This document shows, in pieces, positions 22,909-34,780 of a DNA stretch of 64,000 nt (position 1 is its first letter; each line of letters begins with the position of its first letter). The translations under genes were made by a program, and so were the position numbers. The stretch lies in assembly GCF_001625195.1 (NCBI RefSeq), contig NC_054390.1, positions 1,612,001 to 1,676,000 of the forward strand. The letters are read 5' to 3'. A model generated the notes under the pieces. That model did no database searches and was not told the DNA's origin. It saw nothing but the letters and a program-made list of their open reading frames with translations. The DNA comes from Drechmeria coniospora (Eukaryota > Ascomycota > Sordariomycetes > Hypocreales > Ophiocordycipitaceae).

Positions 22909-25900
22909 CTCCCTCTATTTAGCTAGTATAACTACTGCTAAATAGGGATTCCTTAGAGACTTAGTAGGCCAAGGTAGCATTGGAAGAGATTAGCAGTAAG
23001 AGCCTTAGTAAGGCTATCGGCAGGCATAGACTTAGTATTTAGGTAGCTGATTTTGGTTAGTCCGTTAGTTACTTCTTACCGTATATACCGAAACTTTAGC
23101 AATATATGCTTTATTCGGTTATACTAATTGGGGTTATTGGCATTAGAAATAGATCCATTATTGTTATATAATAGTGGAATAGGTTTTTAGAGACCTTTGC
23201 CTATTTCAGTAAATAGACTATCTAGCTATTTAAGTTCCTAAATAGCTTCCAATAGGGCATCCGATTCAGCCTTTACGGTAGAAAGAGCAATAGTACTAGC
23301 CCTTTTTAATTTCTAGTAGATAGGTCCGCCTACTAAGGTAAAAAGGTACCTATAGGTTGACTTAGAGGAATCTAAGTTACCTGCAAAATCGCTATCGGAA
23401 AATCCAAATAAATTAGGTACTGGAGACTTAGACCTAGACTAATAGCAAATAGCTAGGTCTATAGTTCCTTTTAAATATTAAAGAAGGTTCTTACTAGCTA
23501 ACAGCTGTAGGCTAGTAGCCTAGTGTATATACCGAGATAGCCATTGTATTGCAAAGGCTATATCTAGTCGGGTTAATAGCATAAGGTACATTAGGGTCCC
23601 TACTATTTATTAGTATACTAGTTAGTCGGTAGCGGACAAGGGAGGAAGGGGCATAGTAATAGCCTGTTTAAGTACCCCTGGCTGTAGTGGGATTACTACT
23701 GCCTTGGCCTCCGTTAGCCCAAATCGGGATAGGGCTTCCTCAATATACCCTTTTTGACTAAGAGTAATTCCCTTAGTTATTCGACTAATCTGTACGACTA
23801 GGAAGAAAGCAGCCTGCCCGTAGTCTTTAATTAGGTAAACCTTATATAGTTACTATTTTAGCTAGTTAATATATATAAGGTCTAGTCCAATAAGTAGGCA
23901 ATCGTTAATATAGCTAACTATATAAGTACTAGTAGTATTATTATAGTAGATAGCCGGATTAAATATAAGAGGGCTATATCCGTATTGTTATAGCAGTTTG
24001 GCTAGTGCCTCCTGCTACTCTCTAGGTCCTTGTTTTAGACCGTAGAGTGCCCTTTTTAAAAGGATACCTTGTTTAACTGCTAGGTTATAGCCTAGCTTAG
24101 CTAGTAGCTTAGCTAAGTTATTATTCTTATTAAGACTAATAAATGCTTTTAGTCCCTTGGGAATTTTAAGATAATTAACTTTAAGTAGCTTACTGTTTAG
24201 AAAGGCACTAATAAAGTTAATTTGCTCGACGTACTATTTATTTTGGGCAGCTAGAGCTAATAGTATCCTCCAGGTAGGTAGAATACTAGTAGTTGCAAAA
24301 GTCTCTATATAGTTAAGGCCTTTAATTTGCATAAATCCCTTAGCTACTAGTTGTGCCTTAAATTTAACGGGGTTATTCTGCTAATCCTTTTTGACTTATA
24401 GTATAAGTCTACTTTTCAGAAGTCTCCAACCAGTTAGTATTTCTTTAAGAGGAATAAAGTAGAATACCCCTGCCTGGATAAGTTGCTGGAATTCTAAGAA
24501 TATAGCACTTATCTACTGGTCTTTGTTATCTGACTTAAGTACCTGCTTCTAGCTAGTAGGCTTACTGCTAACTAGTATTTGCTTTGCTTTGGCTTGGTAG
24601 TACAGGTCCTGGATCCAATACGTTAGGTTAAGATCCATTAGGTTAGAGTTATCTTTTAGTTCTAGTACATCTGGAAGGGAGGTATTTAGTAGATCCTCTG
24701 TTGGCTGGGCTAGGACCCCCTCTATTGTACTAGTCCTAGTAGGACTAGTTGGTCCGTTGGCTTCTTGCAGCCTACTGGTCCTAGTAGGTCTAGTAGGTCT
24801 ACTGGTCCTAGTAGGTCTGCTAGTCCTAGTAGGACTAGTAGGTCTACTGGTCCTAGTAGGACTGGTAGGTCTACTGGTCCTAGTAGGACTAGTAGGTCTA
24901 CTGGTCCCAGTAGGACTAGTAGGTCCATTGACCCCCTCTATCTCCCTAGGTGTTTAGGGACTAAAGGTAGTTTGTAAGATATAATCTTCTATCTTAATTT
25001 CCCCCTCTAACTTTAGTCCTTAGGGACTAGGACTTAGTAGTCGTTAAAGTCCTTAGGAGATAGGGCCAATACCCTCTAGGATTTTTAGGAAGGTAGTTTT
25101 TGTAACTACCCTTCTGGAAGGTATATATATAAGGTATGTTTTTAAACCTAGCGTTGCTAGTAGCCTTACTGGTTCTGTGCGTTATGCTAATTTAGTACTT
25201 TGAATCCGTTTCTGATAAGGGATTAGGACTTTGCAGTAGGTACTAATAGCCTTATAGGCTGTAAGGTTTAGTAGTGTTTTTAGCCCTTGTAGTTCCTGCT
25301 TAAGCAATTAATAGGGGCTTAGGTCCCTATTAGTAATTATAGTATAGTTAACTAGGTTAACTATAGCAGGAAGTATAGCAGACTAGAGGAAAAGTAGGAG
25401 GCTAGCCCAAATTATAGTTGCTTGTAGCCGGTCTAGGATAACTTGTATAGACCGTTCGGTAAGTCCGTTTTGTTCGGGGGTATACGGGCAAGACGTATCG
25501 ATTAGTATTCCTTTAGTGCCTAACCAGTCCTATAATAATATATTAATTTTAGGTCCTCTATTATAGAATAGCCTTTTTGGGTAACGGCTATAGTATGTTT
25601 TTAGGCTTTAAAAGAAGTTCTTTATAGCCTAGAGAATTATTAGTCCTTCCTTATTGGGTAGGATATATACCTAACGGAATCGGGATTTTCGATCAATTAG
25701 TATTAATCCAATAGATTTTCGATTATAGGATATAGGTTTAATCCTAAATATATCCCCTTCGATTAAGTTAAGTGTATAGTTTAGGTCCTTAATTGGTTCC
25801 CTTAACTAGCGTCTTATAGATTTTGCCCGCATACAAGCAATATATTGGAAGTCGGTAACCTTAATAGATATAAAGTTAGGTAGCCTACTAGTAATTTTAC

Positions 25901-26193
25901 TAGTCTTTTTTAAAAGTAGTAAACTAATATATCCTAGTTATATGTACTAAATGCCTGCTTATTGCAATAGTCTTTGGTAAGACTGGTTGCTGGATTCCGT
26001 ACTGGTAGTCGGAATAGCCTATTTCTCAGTACTAGTAGTTAGGGCTACTAGTAGGTCTGTTGCCTCTATAGGGACTGGGTCCTCTACAGGGTCTTTATAT
26101 AAGGTAGCCTTAGTAAGGTCCCTTATACTAGCCGAACTAATAGTTAGGCTAGGACCTAGTCTTAGTCTAGGTCCCGGTCTTAGTATAGGACTA

Positions 26194-26297
26194 GGTACCG
26201 ACTTAGGTACCAATCTAGGTACCGACCTAGGTACCGATCTAGGTACCGACCTAGGTACCGATCTAGGTACCGACCTAGGTACCGATCTAGGTATTGT
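26194..26297 (-). repeat. 12 bp minisatellite at the protease-integrase joint (B1)
   Basis: Eight units of CTAGGTACCGAY in which the last base alternates between C and T, so the true period is 24 bp, as in A1. It occupies the same polyprotein joint as 7254-7453. Confidence 0.85.
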
Positions 26298-28362
26298 ATA
26301 GTCTTCTGCCTCGTTGGCCTAGGAAGGTTGTTGCATAGGAATTTCTACTATAATTCCGTAGCTGCTATAGTAGTAGAAGTAGGCTGAATCCGACTTATTT
26401 AAGGTAGGTATATCTAGACCTTCTTATTGTAGGAAGAAGCCGTACCTTTAGAAGTTTAGTAGGCTATATACTTTTCGGTTCGAGTTATATAGGGATTCCT
26501 TAATAAGTATTCCCCCTAATCCGTAGTAATGTATCCTACTAATAATATTAACTTCCAGCTTCGGAATATATAGTACCTCCTTTAGTATAAGTATACTATA
26601 GGTTAGTAGGTTAGCATTAATTAATACTGTAAATTCTATATTCCCAATTCCACTAGGGTAGATAGGACTACCTCTAGTTATAATTAGTTTTAACTAGAAT
26701 TTTGCAATTGGTCGGAAATTTAAAAACTTAAACCGATTGTTTACTAAATAGTAGGTCGAGCCAGTATTATAGATTAGGCCCTAATTATATACATTAGTAT
26801 TAGTAACACTATATAGTGTACCGATATTATCTAAGTTGGGTAATATCTCTAATTCTTATATAGAATTAGTATCTAATTCTTAGTAGGAATTAAGTAAGTC
26901 CATATAGCTAACAGTTAGGCTATAGTTATTAACTAGGAAACTAATAGTATCCTTTGGTTGCTTAGTCGATTGGTTGGATTTATTTGGTTTCTTAGATTGA
27001 ATTAATTTATTAGGTTAACTCAATTGGTTAGGTTTATTGAACTTATTTCCCTTCTTCTTTTTCTTAGGTCCTTAAGATATCTAGTAACTAAATGTATTCG
27101 TTCTAGTAGTACTAGAGTTTCGATTTTCTTTTAGTAGGTTAGCCATAAGGTATTATAGGTTAAAGATATCCGATTTAAGTCCTAGGGCTCTAGAAGATAT
27201 AAGGTTATTTTCCTAAATAGCTGCCCATTATGGAAATATAGGTTTAACTGTTGCAAGATAATAACTGGTTTAGTCTAATGGATTAATTATTACACCGGCT
27301 AGCAGTAGCCTAGTAAGTCGACTGTTAAATTCAGTATTAAATGCATTAAGTATTCCTTTATACCCCTTAAATATAAGGTTATAGTAGGCCTTATATAGGT
27401 TGGAACGTTTATTTTTATATCCTTTGCAGTAATACTTCTTTAGTAGTAGATAAATTTAGGTTGGATTTTTAATATATATAGTTAATACTAAGATTTCTTT
27501 CGAATAACTATCCCGTAGTAGTATAAGTAAATTGGCCTAATTCCTACCTAAAAAGCTTAATACAATTAAGGGCTTGTCCAGAAAGCCTTCTAGATTAAGA
27601 GCTTAAAGTTATATTGCTAGGGATTGCTCCTATAGCTTATAGTTTTTAGTACCTTTAAGTTTTGCATATTTAGGGAAGTTAAATGCCTTTTTATTTAATA
27701 TATAATTAGTATAGGAATCCTCTACCCTATTGTTACTAGTAGTACTAGTACTAAGGGTAGACTCTATTAAATCTAGTCGTTCTTATATCCTTAGGACTAC
27801 GGTATTAAGTTACTGTAGTAGTTTATCGATTTGCGTTTATTGTTTCCGAAGATGTTTTTCAATTTCCAACAAGTTAGTATTCTAACCTTAGTTATTGGGA
27901 TCTATTTTCTAGTTAGTAACTAGATTCCAGTCTTACTTTACTTACCTAGCTAGTAATACTAGCAGTTAGGTCTCCTACTAGTAGTACTAGTAGGAAGAGG
28001 AGCCGTAGCTTAGAGACAACCAAGCGTTACTAGTAGTACTAGTAGAAATAAGAACCGTAGCTTAGAGATAACTAAGCGTTACCAGTAGTACTAGTAGGTA
28101 ACTTAGTAAGTTACAGAGTTCGACTAAGAATTACTAGTAGTACTAGTAGGTTACAGAAGTCAATTAATCGTTACTAGTAGTACTAGTAGGTAACTTAGTA
28201 AGTTCCTAAGTTAGACTAAGAGTTACTAGTAGTACTAGTAGGTAACTTAATAAGTTACAATAGTCGTTCTTGTACGATTTACTAGTAGTACTGGTAGGCG
28301 ACTTAGTAAGTCGCATAGATTAATTCTAGGGGATTAATTATAGTCCTTCCGGGCTTATAACC

Positions 28363-29099
28363 TCTTTACAATTAATGCACAAGAGGAGGGAATAGTAGAA
28401 GTATATTGCACGGACTAGTAAATTAATTATACTGTTAGTAACAGCAATAAGGGAAGTACCAGTTAGTAACTAGGTAAGAGTATACAATTAGTAGTACCAA
28501 ATTATATAAACGAATGTAATTATTTCTTCTAGCTACAGTATAGGAAAAGAGCGGCTATTTATATCTATAGAACAATCCCCAATAACGGCTTTATCGGAGA
28601 TTCTATTGTAGATTAAAGGCGCTATTGTACTATAGCTTAAATAGCTAAAACCATTATACAGTTAGATAACTGTTTCAGTTACTTATTAGTTAACTGCTTC
28701 CGTTATAAGGTTAGATAGATTATTTCAGTCATTAGCTTAGCTAATTCCATTACATAATAAATAGGTAGTCCGGCCTAAGTTAGTATTATAGGCTAGCAAG
28801 CGCTAGTAGCGATTAGGAGAGCAGTAATTATTGTACCGATTAATTGGCTCTAGTAGTCGACTGGCTACTATATATATAGGTTATATTGCAATAGTAAGTT
28901 AGTCGGTAGTAGTACTACCGTACGTCGCTCCGAGTTATAGTTCGGAGAAGTAGTATATTATATACTATTAGTCAACTTAATATACTTACTAATACTCGCA
29001 GTATAGTATAGCATCCGTACTAGTAGTACTAGTACTAATACTAATAGGATAGTATCCTATTTAGGTAGTCTTACTAGTATAAATACCAGTATTTTAATA
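28363..29099 (-). repeat. Copia-B1 5' LTR (737 bp)
   Basis: Same length as 22172-22908. The inner end at 28363 touches the primer-binding site at 28349-28362. The region 27950-28310 just inside it holds repeated TACTAGTA motifs, a leader repeat also seen in B2. Confidence 0.9.
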
Positions 29100-29104
29100 A
29101 GTAC

Positions 29105-31279
29105 TACTACTACTAACGAACTTACCTGTATCTATCCCTTGTTTAGTAGGTTTATAATTTGTTTTCGGACTTCGAGTAGTTAGTCTTATAGTATATTATA
29201 TAGTAGGCCCTAGGGTAGCTATAGTATTTCTCCCTTATCGTTTTATTATAGTTAGATATAGTAGTCCTAGGAGCCCTAGTATAGTAGTAGGCCTAAGGCC
29301 TATTCCTTATCGAAGAGATTAGTATAGTCCTAGAGGGCTACTAGAAGAGTAAGTAGGGCTATTGTTATTATATTTATGCTTCCGGGTACTTATAGTACTA
29401 TTTCTTATAGTTTTATTACTATTTTTTATAAGCTTATTACTACTAGTACTCCCTATTGTTTCCGTAAAAAGGTTTATACTAGTATAAGGTATACCTCCTA
29501 GGACCCGTTAGGAGGGTAGATATTGTTTACTTATACAATTTGGTTACCTACTGCCCTAATTATAAGGGTCCGATCTATTGCATTTAGGGTAACCTATCGG
29601 TATTCTATTTATAGTAGGCCTAGTATAGCGTCTCGACTTAGGCCTAGGATAATGTATAGGAGTACTAGGCTCTCCTAGCTATTTATATTAATTATTGTAC
29701 GGACTATATTAGTTATTGTAGGGTAGGTAAGGGTATTGCCTATATTTTGCTAGGATATTATAATAGCCGTTTAGAGTAACCGTTTTGTTAGAAAAGGAAT
29801 AAGCTTAAGTTATAGGTATTAGGCTATCCTTTCGCTAATAGCCCTATAGCAGTTATAGCTACTATTAGTTTAAATATTAAGGAACCTTATAGAATTTATA
29901 AGTATAGTAATAAAAAAGGGTAGTTTATCTATTCTTAGTATAATCTTTTTAGACTTAGTTTCCTAATTCCCTTAGTTCCTTATAGTCCGCTTACCTATAA
30001 ACCCTTTATATCTTTATATAAGACTTAGCTTAAAGGTACCTTATTTCCCTCCTTTTCCTTAGTCTTTAATTCCTTATAAATATATTCTTCTCCCTAAGTA
30101 GCCTAAATACTTATCCCTAGGGTATATAGAATTACAGCTTATTATAGGTATTATTAAATATAATAGCCTCCCTCCCTATAGCGGATATATATACCGGCTG
30201 CCCTATACTTATCTCTCTTTTCCTATATAACCTATTTTACCTACTATTAGGGCCCGCCTTAGCCTTAGTTTGTTTTTATTATTAGTTTAATTATAGCTAC
30301 TTTAGGCCCGGCCGTAGCCCTAGAGCCTACTGTATTAACTTCTAATATTAGGGTATTACTATCCTTATCGGGTTGGGGGGTTACCCTAGCTATCCCCTAG
30401 CTGGGCCTGCCTTAGTCCTTAATTTTATCCTTTATATATTGTAATTCTATTTCGGATATAATTCGTTTATATATATTAACTGCCTTATTATAGTTATTTA
30501 TTGTAGTCCCCCGCTAAAGGATATAGTCCCTTATTCTCTTTATTAGCCTAATACGGAGCTTTATAAGTTTTACCTTACTAGGCTAATATATCCCTCTTGC
30601 TAGTATAAGCTTCTCTTCGAAGCGTATAAGGAACGCTAGGAATAACTCTAACGTCCCTTGCCTAATGTCCTTTAGTTTAATAACTGCTAGTTACTAGTAG
30701 TAGGGGTTACTGTAAGCCGATTTGAGGTATATTAGAAATTAAAATAGGTTGTAACTAATGCAAGAGCCTTCCTTAAAGTATATTATAACTTATTGCTAGA
30801 CTTTAGCCGAAAGGTTTTACTAAACGAAGATTTATTAGTCCTAGGCGGACCTAATAAAGTCCCTATCTACCTAGAGCTTATAGTCTATATAGAACTTCTA
30901 GGCTGTAAAGGTACCCTTATTACTGTTATACGGGTCCCCGACTGGAATCGGTTTGCATTTAATACGGGCCTATAGTATACCTAACTCGTCCCTAGTCCGT
31001 TCCTACTGGGGGTTAATTGTTAAGGTATCTATTGGCTGAGCTAACGAGTGCCCTAGGTCCTGCTATACCTATTGCTGCTTATTCTTCTATAGAGCTAAGA
31101 TTTATACAGAGTATATTTCTATTTAGGCGTATATTTAGCCAAACTCTATATAGACTTTTGCTATAAAGTCCTCTATAACTTACTAAAGGTTAATTTCTTT
31201 AGGCTTCCCTTTATCTATTTTAACTTACAATAGTTAGGCTTTTCCTTCCTCCTAACCAGTATAAGTAAAGTCTTTTAAA
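29105..31279 (-). pseudogene. Gypsy-2 gag, protease and N-terminal RT
   Basis: This resumes Gypsy-2 after the Copia-B1 duplication. On the minus strand: a leader next to the 5' LTR (31279-31000), gag (about 31000-30100) with a motif resembling a CCHC knuckle (C-x2-C-x4-H-x4-C, Cys positions damaged) at 30161-30196, then protease and the start of RT. The plus-strand frame at 30793-30975 is a shadow of gag. It contains fewer stops than the same part of Gypsy-1 (12352-14440). Confidence 0.78.
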
Positions 31280-31450
31280 TATTATAGAGTCGCTAGGCAA
31301 CTGCTCTAGGACTCTTAATAATATTTATTAAAAGACTTAAAGGAGGGAAAGCTACTTAATAACTAGGGCTTCTAGTTATATATATTCCTCCTAGTAGGTC
31401 CCTTAGTTCCCTCCGTTCTCCTATATCGGGCTAAGCCCAATACTATAACA
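31280..31450 (-). repeat. Gypsy-2 5' LTR (171 bp)
   Basis: Matches 17121-17291. Its outer end at 31450 is ...TACTATAACA, followed by the ATAAG target duplication at 31451-31455. Confidence 0.88.
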
Positions 31451-31455
31451 ATAAG

Positions 31456-32505
31456 TAGCTATTACCTTTATATAATAATACTTATATAAGTTAGTAGTAG
31501 CTTTAGGTTACTTAGTAAAAAAGTTTTAGATAGGTAATAAGGTTTAGCTTAGCCTTAAATATATTAAAACTAATAGGCTATATAGAAAGCTAAACTAAGT
31601 AGCTTTTAAGTTTATAGTACTAGTAGTACTAATACTACTTATAGTAATACTAAATATTCCTTAGGGCTTATATCCTACCTTTTATATAAACCTTATTAAA
31701 AGGGTAGTAAATAATTTATTATTTAGTTAGGTAGTGTAGGATTTAAAGCTAAGCCTATTATTAATTTAAGATAAAAATAATACTTTATAAAAGGAATATT
31801 AAGTTAAATATATTCTTATAATAAGGGGGGCCTAAGGCTAAAGGGAATAATATAATACCCTTATAAAATAGTTAAGTTATAAATAATTAACCTAGGAATT
31901 AATAAAGGCCTTAGTATAAATAGAAGCCCTAAAGGAATTTATATAGTAATAGGGAAATCCCTATATAAATAGTAAAGTATAGGTAAGCTATAAAATAAAA
32001 TATAAAATTTTAAATATACTAAAGGAAAAAACTAACCCTAAAGTAGCCCTAATAAGAACCTAACCTAATATTACTATAAATATATATTAATTATACTATT
32101 CAGACTTATTAGTTTTTATATTCTTCTTACTTTTATTCTTTTTAGTATTTTTCTTAGGAAGGGTTTTAAAACTATTTATTATAGTACTTAAGTAGGAATA
32201 AAATATAACTAAGGGGAGTAAGAGTAAGGGTATAAAATAAAGGTATTAAGTAATATAGGTAATATAAGGGGTAAAAGTAATAAGATAGTATAATAAAGAT
32301 ATATTATTTATATAAAATAAGTATAACTTACTATTATTATAGGTAATATAAAAAGTAAAGAAGGTAAAATAGTATAATAAGAGGGAACTATTTATATAAG
32401 ACTTATATAACTTATAGATATTATAGTATATTTTAGTTAAGGTAGCTACTAACTTAATACTAATACCTTTTTATACTTACTAATAGTAAGTAAGGCTATA
32501 TATAT
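31456..32505 (+). pseudogene. Gypsy-1 continuation: integrase end, chromodomain, antisense ORF tail
   Basis: The Gypsy-1 sequence interrupted at 17120 resumes here. The chromodomain segment is at about 31790-31975, parallel to 2890-3060. Beyond it the minus strand carries the C-terminal part of the antisense accessory frame (stop at 32096-32098, tail ...NKSE), cut at 32505 by Copia-B2. Confidence 0.75.
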
Positions 32506-32730
32506 TGTTAAAATACTAGGATTTATACTAGTAAGACTACCCAAATAGGATACTATCCTATTATTACTACTACCAGTAGCAACTATTAGAAGTACTACTG
32601 CTAGTAGATATACTATACTATACTAAGAGTATAAGTAAGTATATAGAGCTAACTAATAGTATACAATATACTATTTCTCTAAACTATTGTTAAAGATACT
32701 TACCTAATTAGGTATAGTACAGAATGCTCT

Positions 32731-32760
32731 AGAACATTCTAGAATATTCTAGAATATTCT
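32731..32760 (+). promoter_or_regulatory. Heat shock element array in the Copia-B2 LTR
   Basis: Six uninterrupted 5 bp units in the alternating GAA / TTC pattern (agaac attct agaat attct agaat attct). This is the binding pattern known for heat shock factor (nGAAn inverted repeats). Degenerate GAA units repeat every 10 bp before it (32721) and after it (32774-32805). It lies about 70 bp upstream of a TATATAAG box. In the 3' LTR (about 38899-38938) the first GAA has become AAA. Occupancy by HSF is inference. Confidence 0.7.
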
Positions 32761-32831
32761 ATACCCTACTTATAGAATGTACTAGAACTCCTTAGAATAA
32801 GCTAAAATAGTCTTTACTATACTTCTACACC

Positions 32832-32839
32832 TATATAAG
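32832..32839 (+). promoter_or_regulatory. TATA box of Copia-B2 LTR
   Basis: TATATAAG, at the expected distance downstream of the heat-shock array and upstream of the LTR segment conserved among all Copia copies here, which is likely R/U5. Confidence 0.55.
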
Positions 32840-33260
32840 GTAGTAGCTATTTCCTTAGAATAGTTTCTCCTTTTTGAAGTATAATTGCATTCGTTTGTAT
32901 AATTTAGTACTACTAATTGTATACTCTTGCCTAGTTACTAACTAGTACCCCTTATGCTATTACTAATAGCTTGATTAATTGCCTAGTCTGTATAATATAC
33001 TTCTACTACCCCTCCTCTTGCGCACCTAAATTGCAAGAGGTTATAAGCCCGGAAGGACTATAATTAATCCCCCTAGATCGATCTCTATAGCTTACTAAGC
33101 TGCCTACCAGTACTACTAGTAATCTTGGATCGACCTTTGTAACTTACTAAGTTATATACTAGTACTACTAGTAACCTTCGAATCGACCTCTGCAACTTAC
33201 TAAGTTACATACTAGTACTACTAGTAACTTATAGTCGAATTCTGTAACTTACTAAGTTAT

Positions 33261-33540
33261 CTACTAGTACTACTAGTAATCCCTGGTTACTAAACGGCTT
33301 CCTTAACTACTAGTACTACTAGTACGTTATCTACTAGTACTACTAGTAATCCCTGGTTACCAAACGGCTCCCCTAACTACTAGTACTACTAGTACGTTAT
33401 CTACTAGTACTACTAGTAATTCCTGGTTACCAAATGGCTCCCCTAACGGCTAGTACTACTAGTACGTTATCTACTAGTACTACTAGTAATTCCTAGTTAC
33501 CAAATGGCTCCCCTAACGGCTAGTACTACTAGTACGTTGT
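33261..33540 (+). repeat. 70 bp tandem repeat in the Copia-B2 leader
   Basis: Four units with an exact 70 bp period (starts 33261, 33331, 33401, 33471), and a partial fifth from 33541. Each holds two copies of the near-palindrome CTAGTACTACTAGTA. The array lies between the primer-binding site and the gag start, so it would be part of the packaged leader RNA. Confidence 0.85.
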
Positions 33541-33677
33541 CTACTAGTACTACTATTAACTATTAGTTATTTAACTATAAGCTTTAACTCCTACTAGTAC
33601 TACTAGTAGAAGACCTATTGCTAGTACTACTAGCTAGGTAGGTAAGGCAAAATCGGAATCTAGTTACTAACTAGAAA

Positions 33678-34780
33678 ATGGATCCCACTAATTAAGGTTA
33701 GGGAACTAACCTATCGGAAATCGAAAAACGTCTACTAGTATAGTAAACGTAAATCGATAAACTTTTACAATAACATACTCAATCTATACAATAACTTAAT
33801 ACTATTATTCTATAGATATAAGATCGACTAAATACAATTGAGTTAACTCTTAGCAATCTCAGTAATAGTACTACTATTATAAAAACAAAGGATTCTAACT
33901 CTAGCTATAAGTTAAATAAAAAAGTCTATTAATTCCCGGAATACGCAAAACTTTAAGGCACTAAGAATTACAAGCTATAGGAGCAATCCCTATTAATTTA
34001 ACTTTAAGCCCTAGACCTAGAAAGTTTTCTGGATAAACCTTTAATTACATCTAACTTCTTAAGTAGAAATTAGGCCCGTTTACTTATATTATTACAGGAC
34101 AGCTATACGGAAGAAACCTTAGCATCTATTGCATAGATTAAAAACCTAACTAAGGTTTTCCTATTATTAAAAAAACAATACTCTAAAGGTTATAAAGCTA
34201 AACGCTCTAACCTATATAACGCTTACTATACCCTTATATTTAAGGGGTACAAAGGAATACTTAAGGCATTTAATACTAAATTTAACAGTCGACTTACTAG
34301 GCTATAACTAGCCGAAGTAATAATCGATCTACTGGATTAAGCCAACCGATACCTTGCAATAGTTAAGCCTATTTTTTTACAATAGGTTACTATATAACGC
34401 AATACCATTTAGTCTTCCTAAGCCTTAGGACTTAAAACAGATACCCTAGGTCTACAATACCTTATAGTTAACCTTCTAAAAGAAAATCAAAACTCTAGTA
34501 CTACTAGATCAAATACATTCAGCTATAAGGTATCCTAAGTACCTAAGAAAAAGAAGAAAGGGAAATTTAATAAATCTAACCAGTTAAGCCAAACTAATAA
34601 AAAGAAATTCAACCAATCGACTAACTAACTAAAGGATACTACTAGTTTCCTAGTTAGTAACTATAGTCTAGCCGCTAGCTGTATGGATTTATCTTATTCC
34701 TACTAGGAATTAAATACTAATTCTAACTGTACAGAAGAATTAGAAATATTACCTAACTTAAGTAATATTAGTATACTATA
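33678..34780 (+). pseudogene. Copia-B2 gag remnant
   Basis: Starts at ATG 33678-33680 (MDPTN) downstream of the leader repeat. It runs with stops to the protease. It aligns with the minus-strand gag of A1, including the segment KGYKG(I/T)LKAFN. Disabled by nonsense changes. Confidence 0.72.

Larger units (their letters stand above)
22172..29099 (-). mobile_element. Copia-B1, full-length 6928 bp, TSD AGTAC
   Basis: A complete Copia on the minus strand inside Gypsy-2 pol. The AGTAC duplications are at 22167-22171 and 29100-29104, and two 737 bp LTRs are present (22172-22908, 28363-29099). The primer-binding site is at 28349-28362. Coding order as in A1: gag (about 27900-26950), protease (about 26760), 12 bp repeat (26194-26297), integrase (about 25980-25330), repeat hinge (24730-24930), RT/RNase H (24600-22950). 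The RT box near 23895-23925 reads Y-I-N-D. Stops abound. Confidence 0.92.
17121..31450 (-). mobile_element. Gypsy-2 chromovirus, TSD ATAAG, split by Copia-B1
   Basis: The 171 bp LTRs at 17121-17291 (3') and 31280-31450 (5') are flanked by ATAAG at 17116-17120 and 31451-31455, which proves one insertion event into Gypsy-1. Without the nested Copia (22172-29099 plus its duplication) the element is about 7.4 kb. On the minus strand the order is LTR, gag, protease, RT, RNase H, integrase, chromodomain, a 1.8 kb region, LTR. That last region carries a reading frame in the opposite direction. It is less mutated than Gypsy-0 and Gypsy-1, which fits a later arrival. Confidence 0.88.
32506..33038 (+). 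repeat. Copia-B2 5' LTR (533 bp)
   Basis: Starts TGTTAAAATAC, ends AATTGCAAGA. It contains a heat-shock-element array (32731-32760), a TATA box (32832-32839) and twin hairpins near 32931-32975. The 3' copy at 38684-39216 is the same length and has RIP-type differences, including one in the heat-shock array. Confidence 0.92.

Noticed and set aside
30793..30975. Plus-strand 60-codon frame in Gypsy-2
   Set aside because: It is the reverse of gag, which is supported by the homologous Gypsy-1 copy and by the zinc-knuckle remnant downstream.
32931..32975. Covariation in LTR hairpins as proof of selection on RNA structure
   Set aside because: RIP hits CpA in one arm and TpG in the other and can preserve pairing without selection, so this evidence does not count.
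33100..33640. Regularly spaced repeats resembling a CRISPR array
   Set aside because: Units are directly adjacent with nearly identical spacers, and the array lies in the leader of a eukaryotic Copia element.
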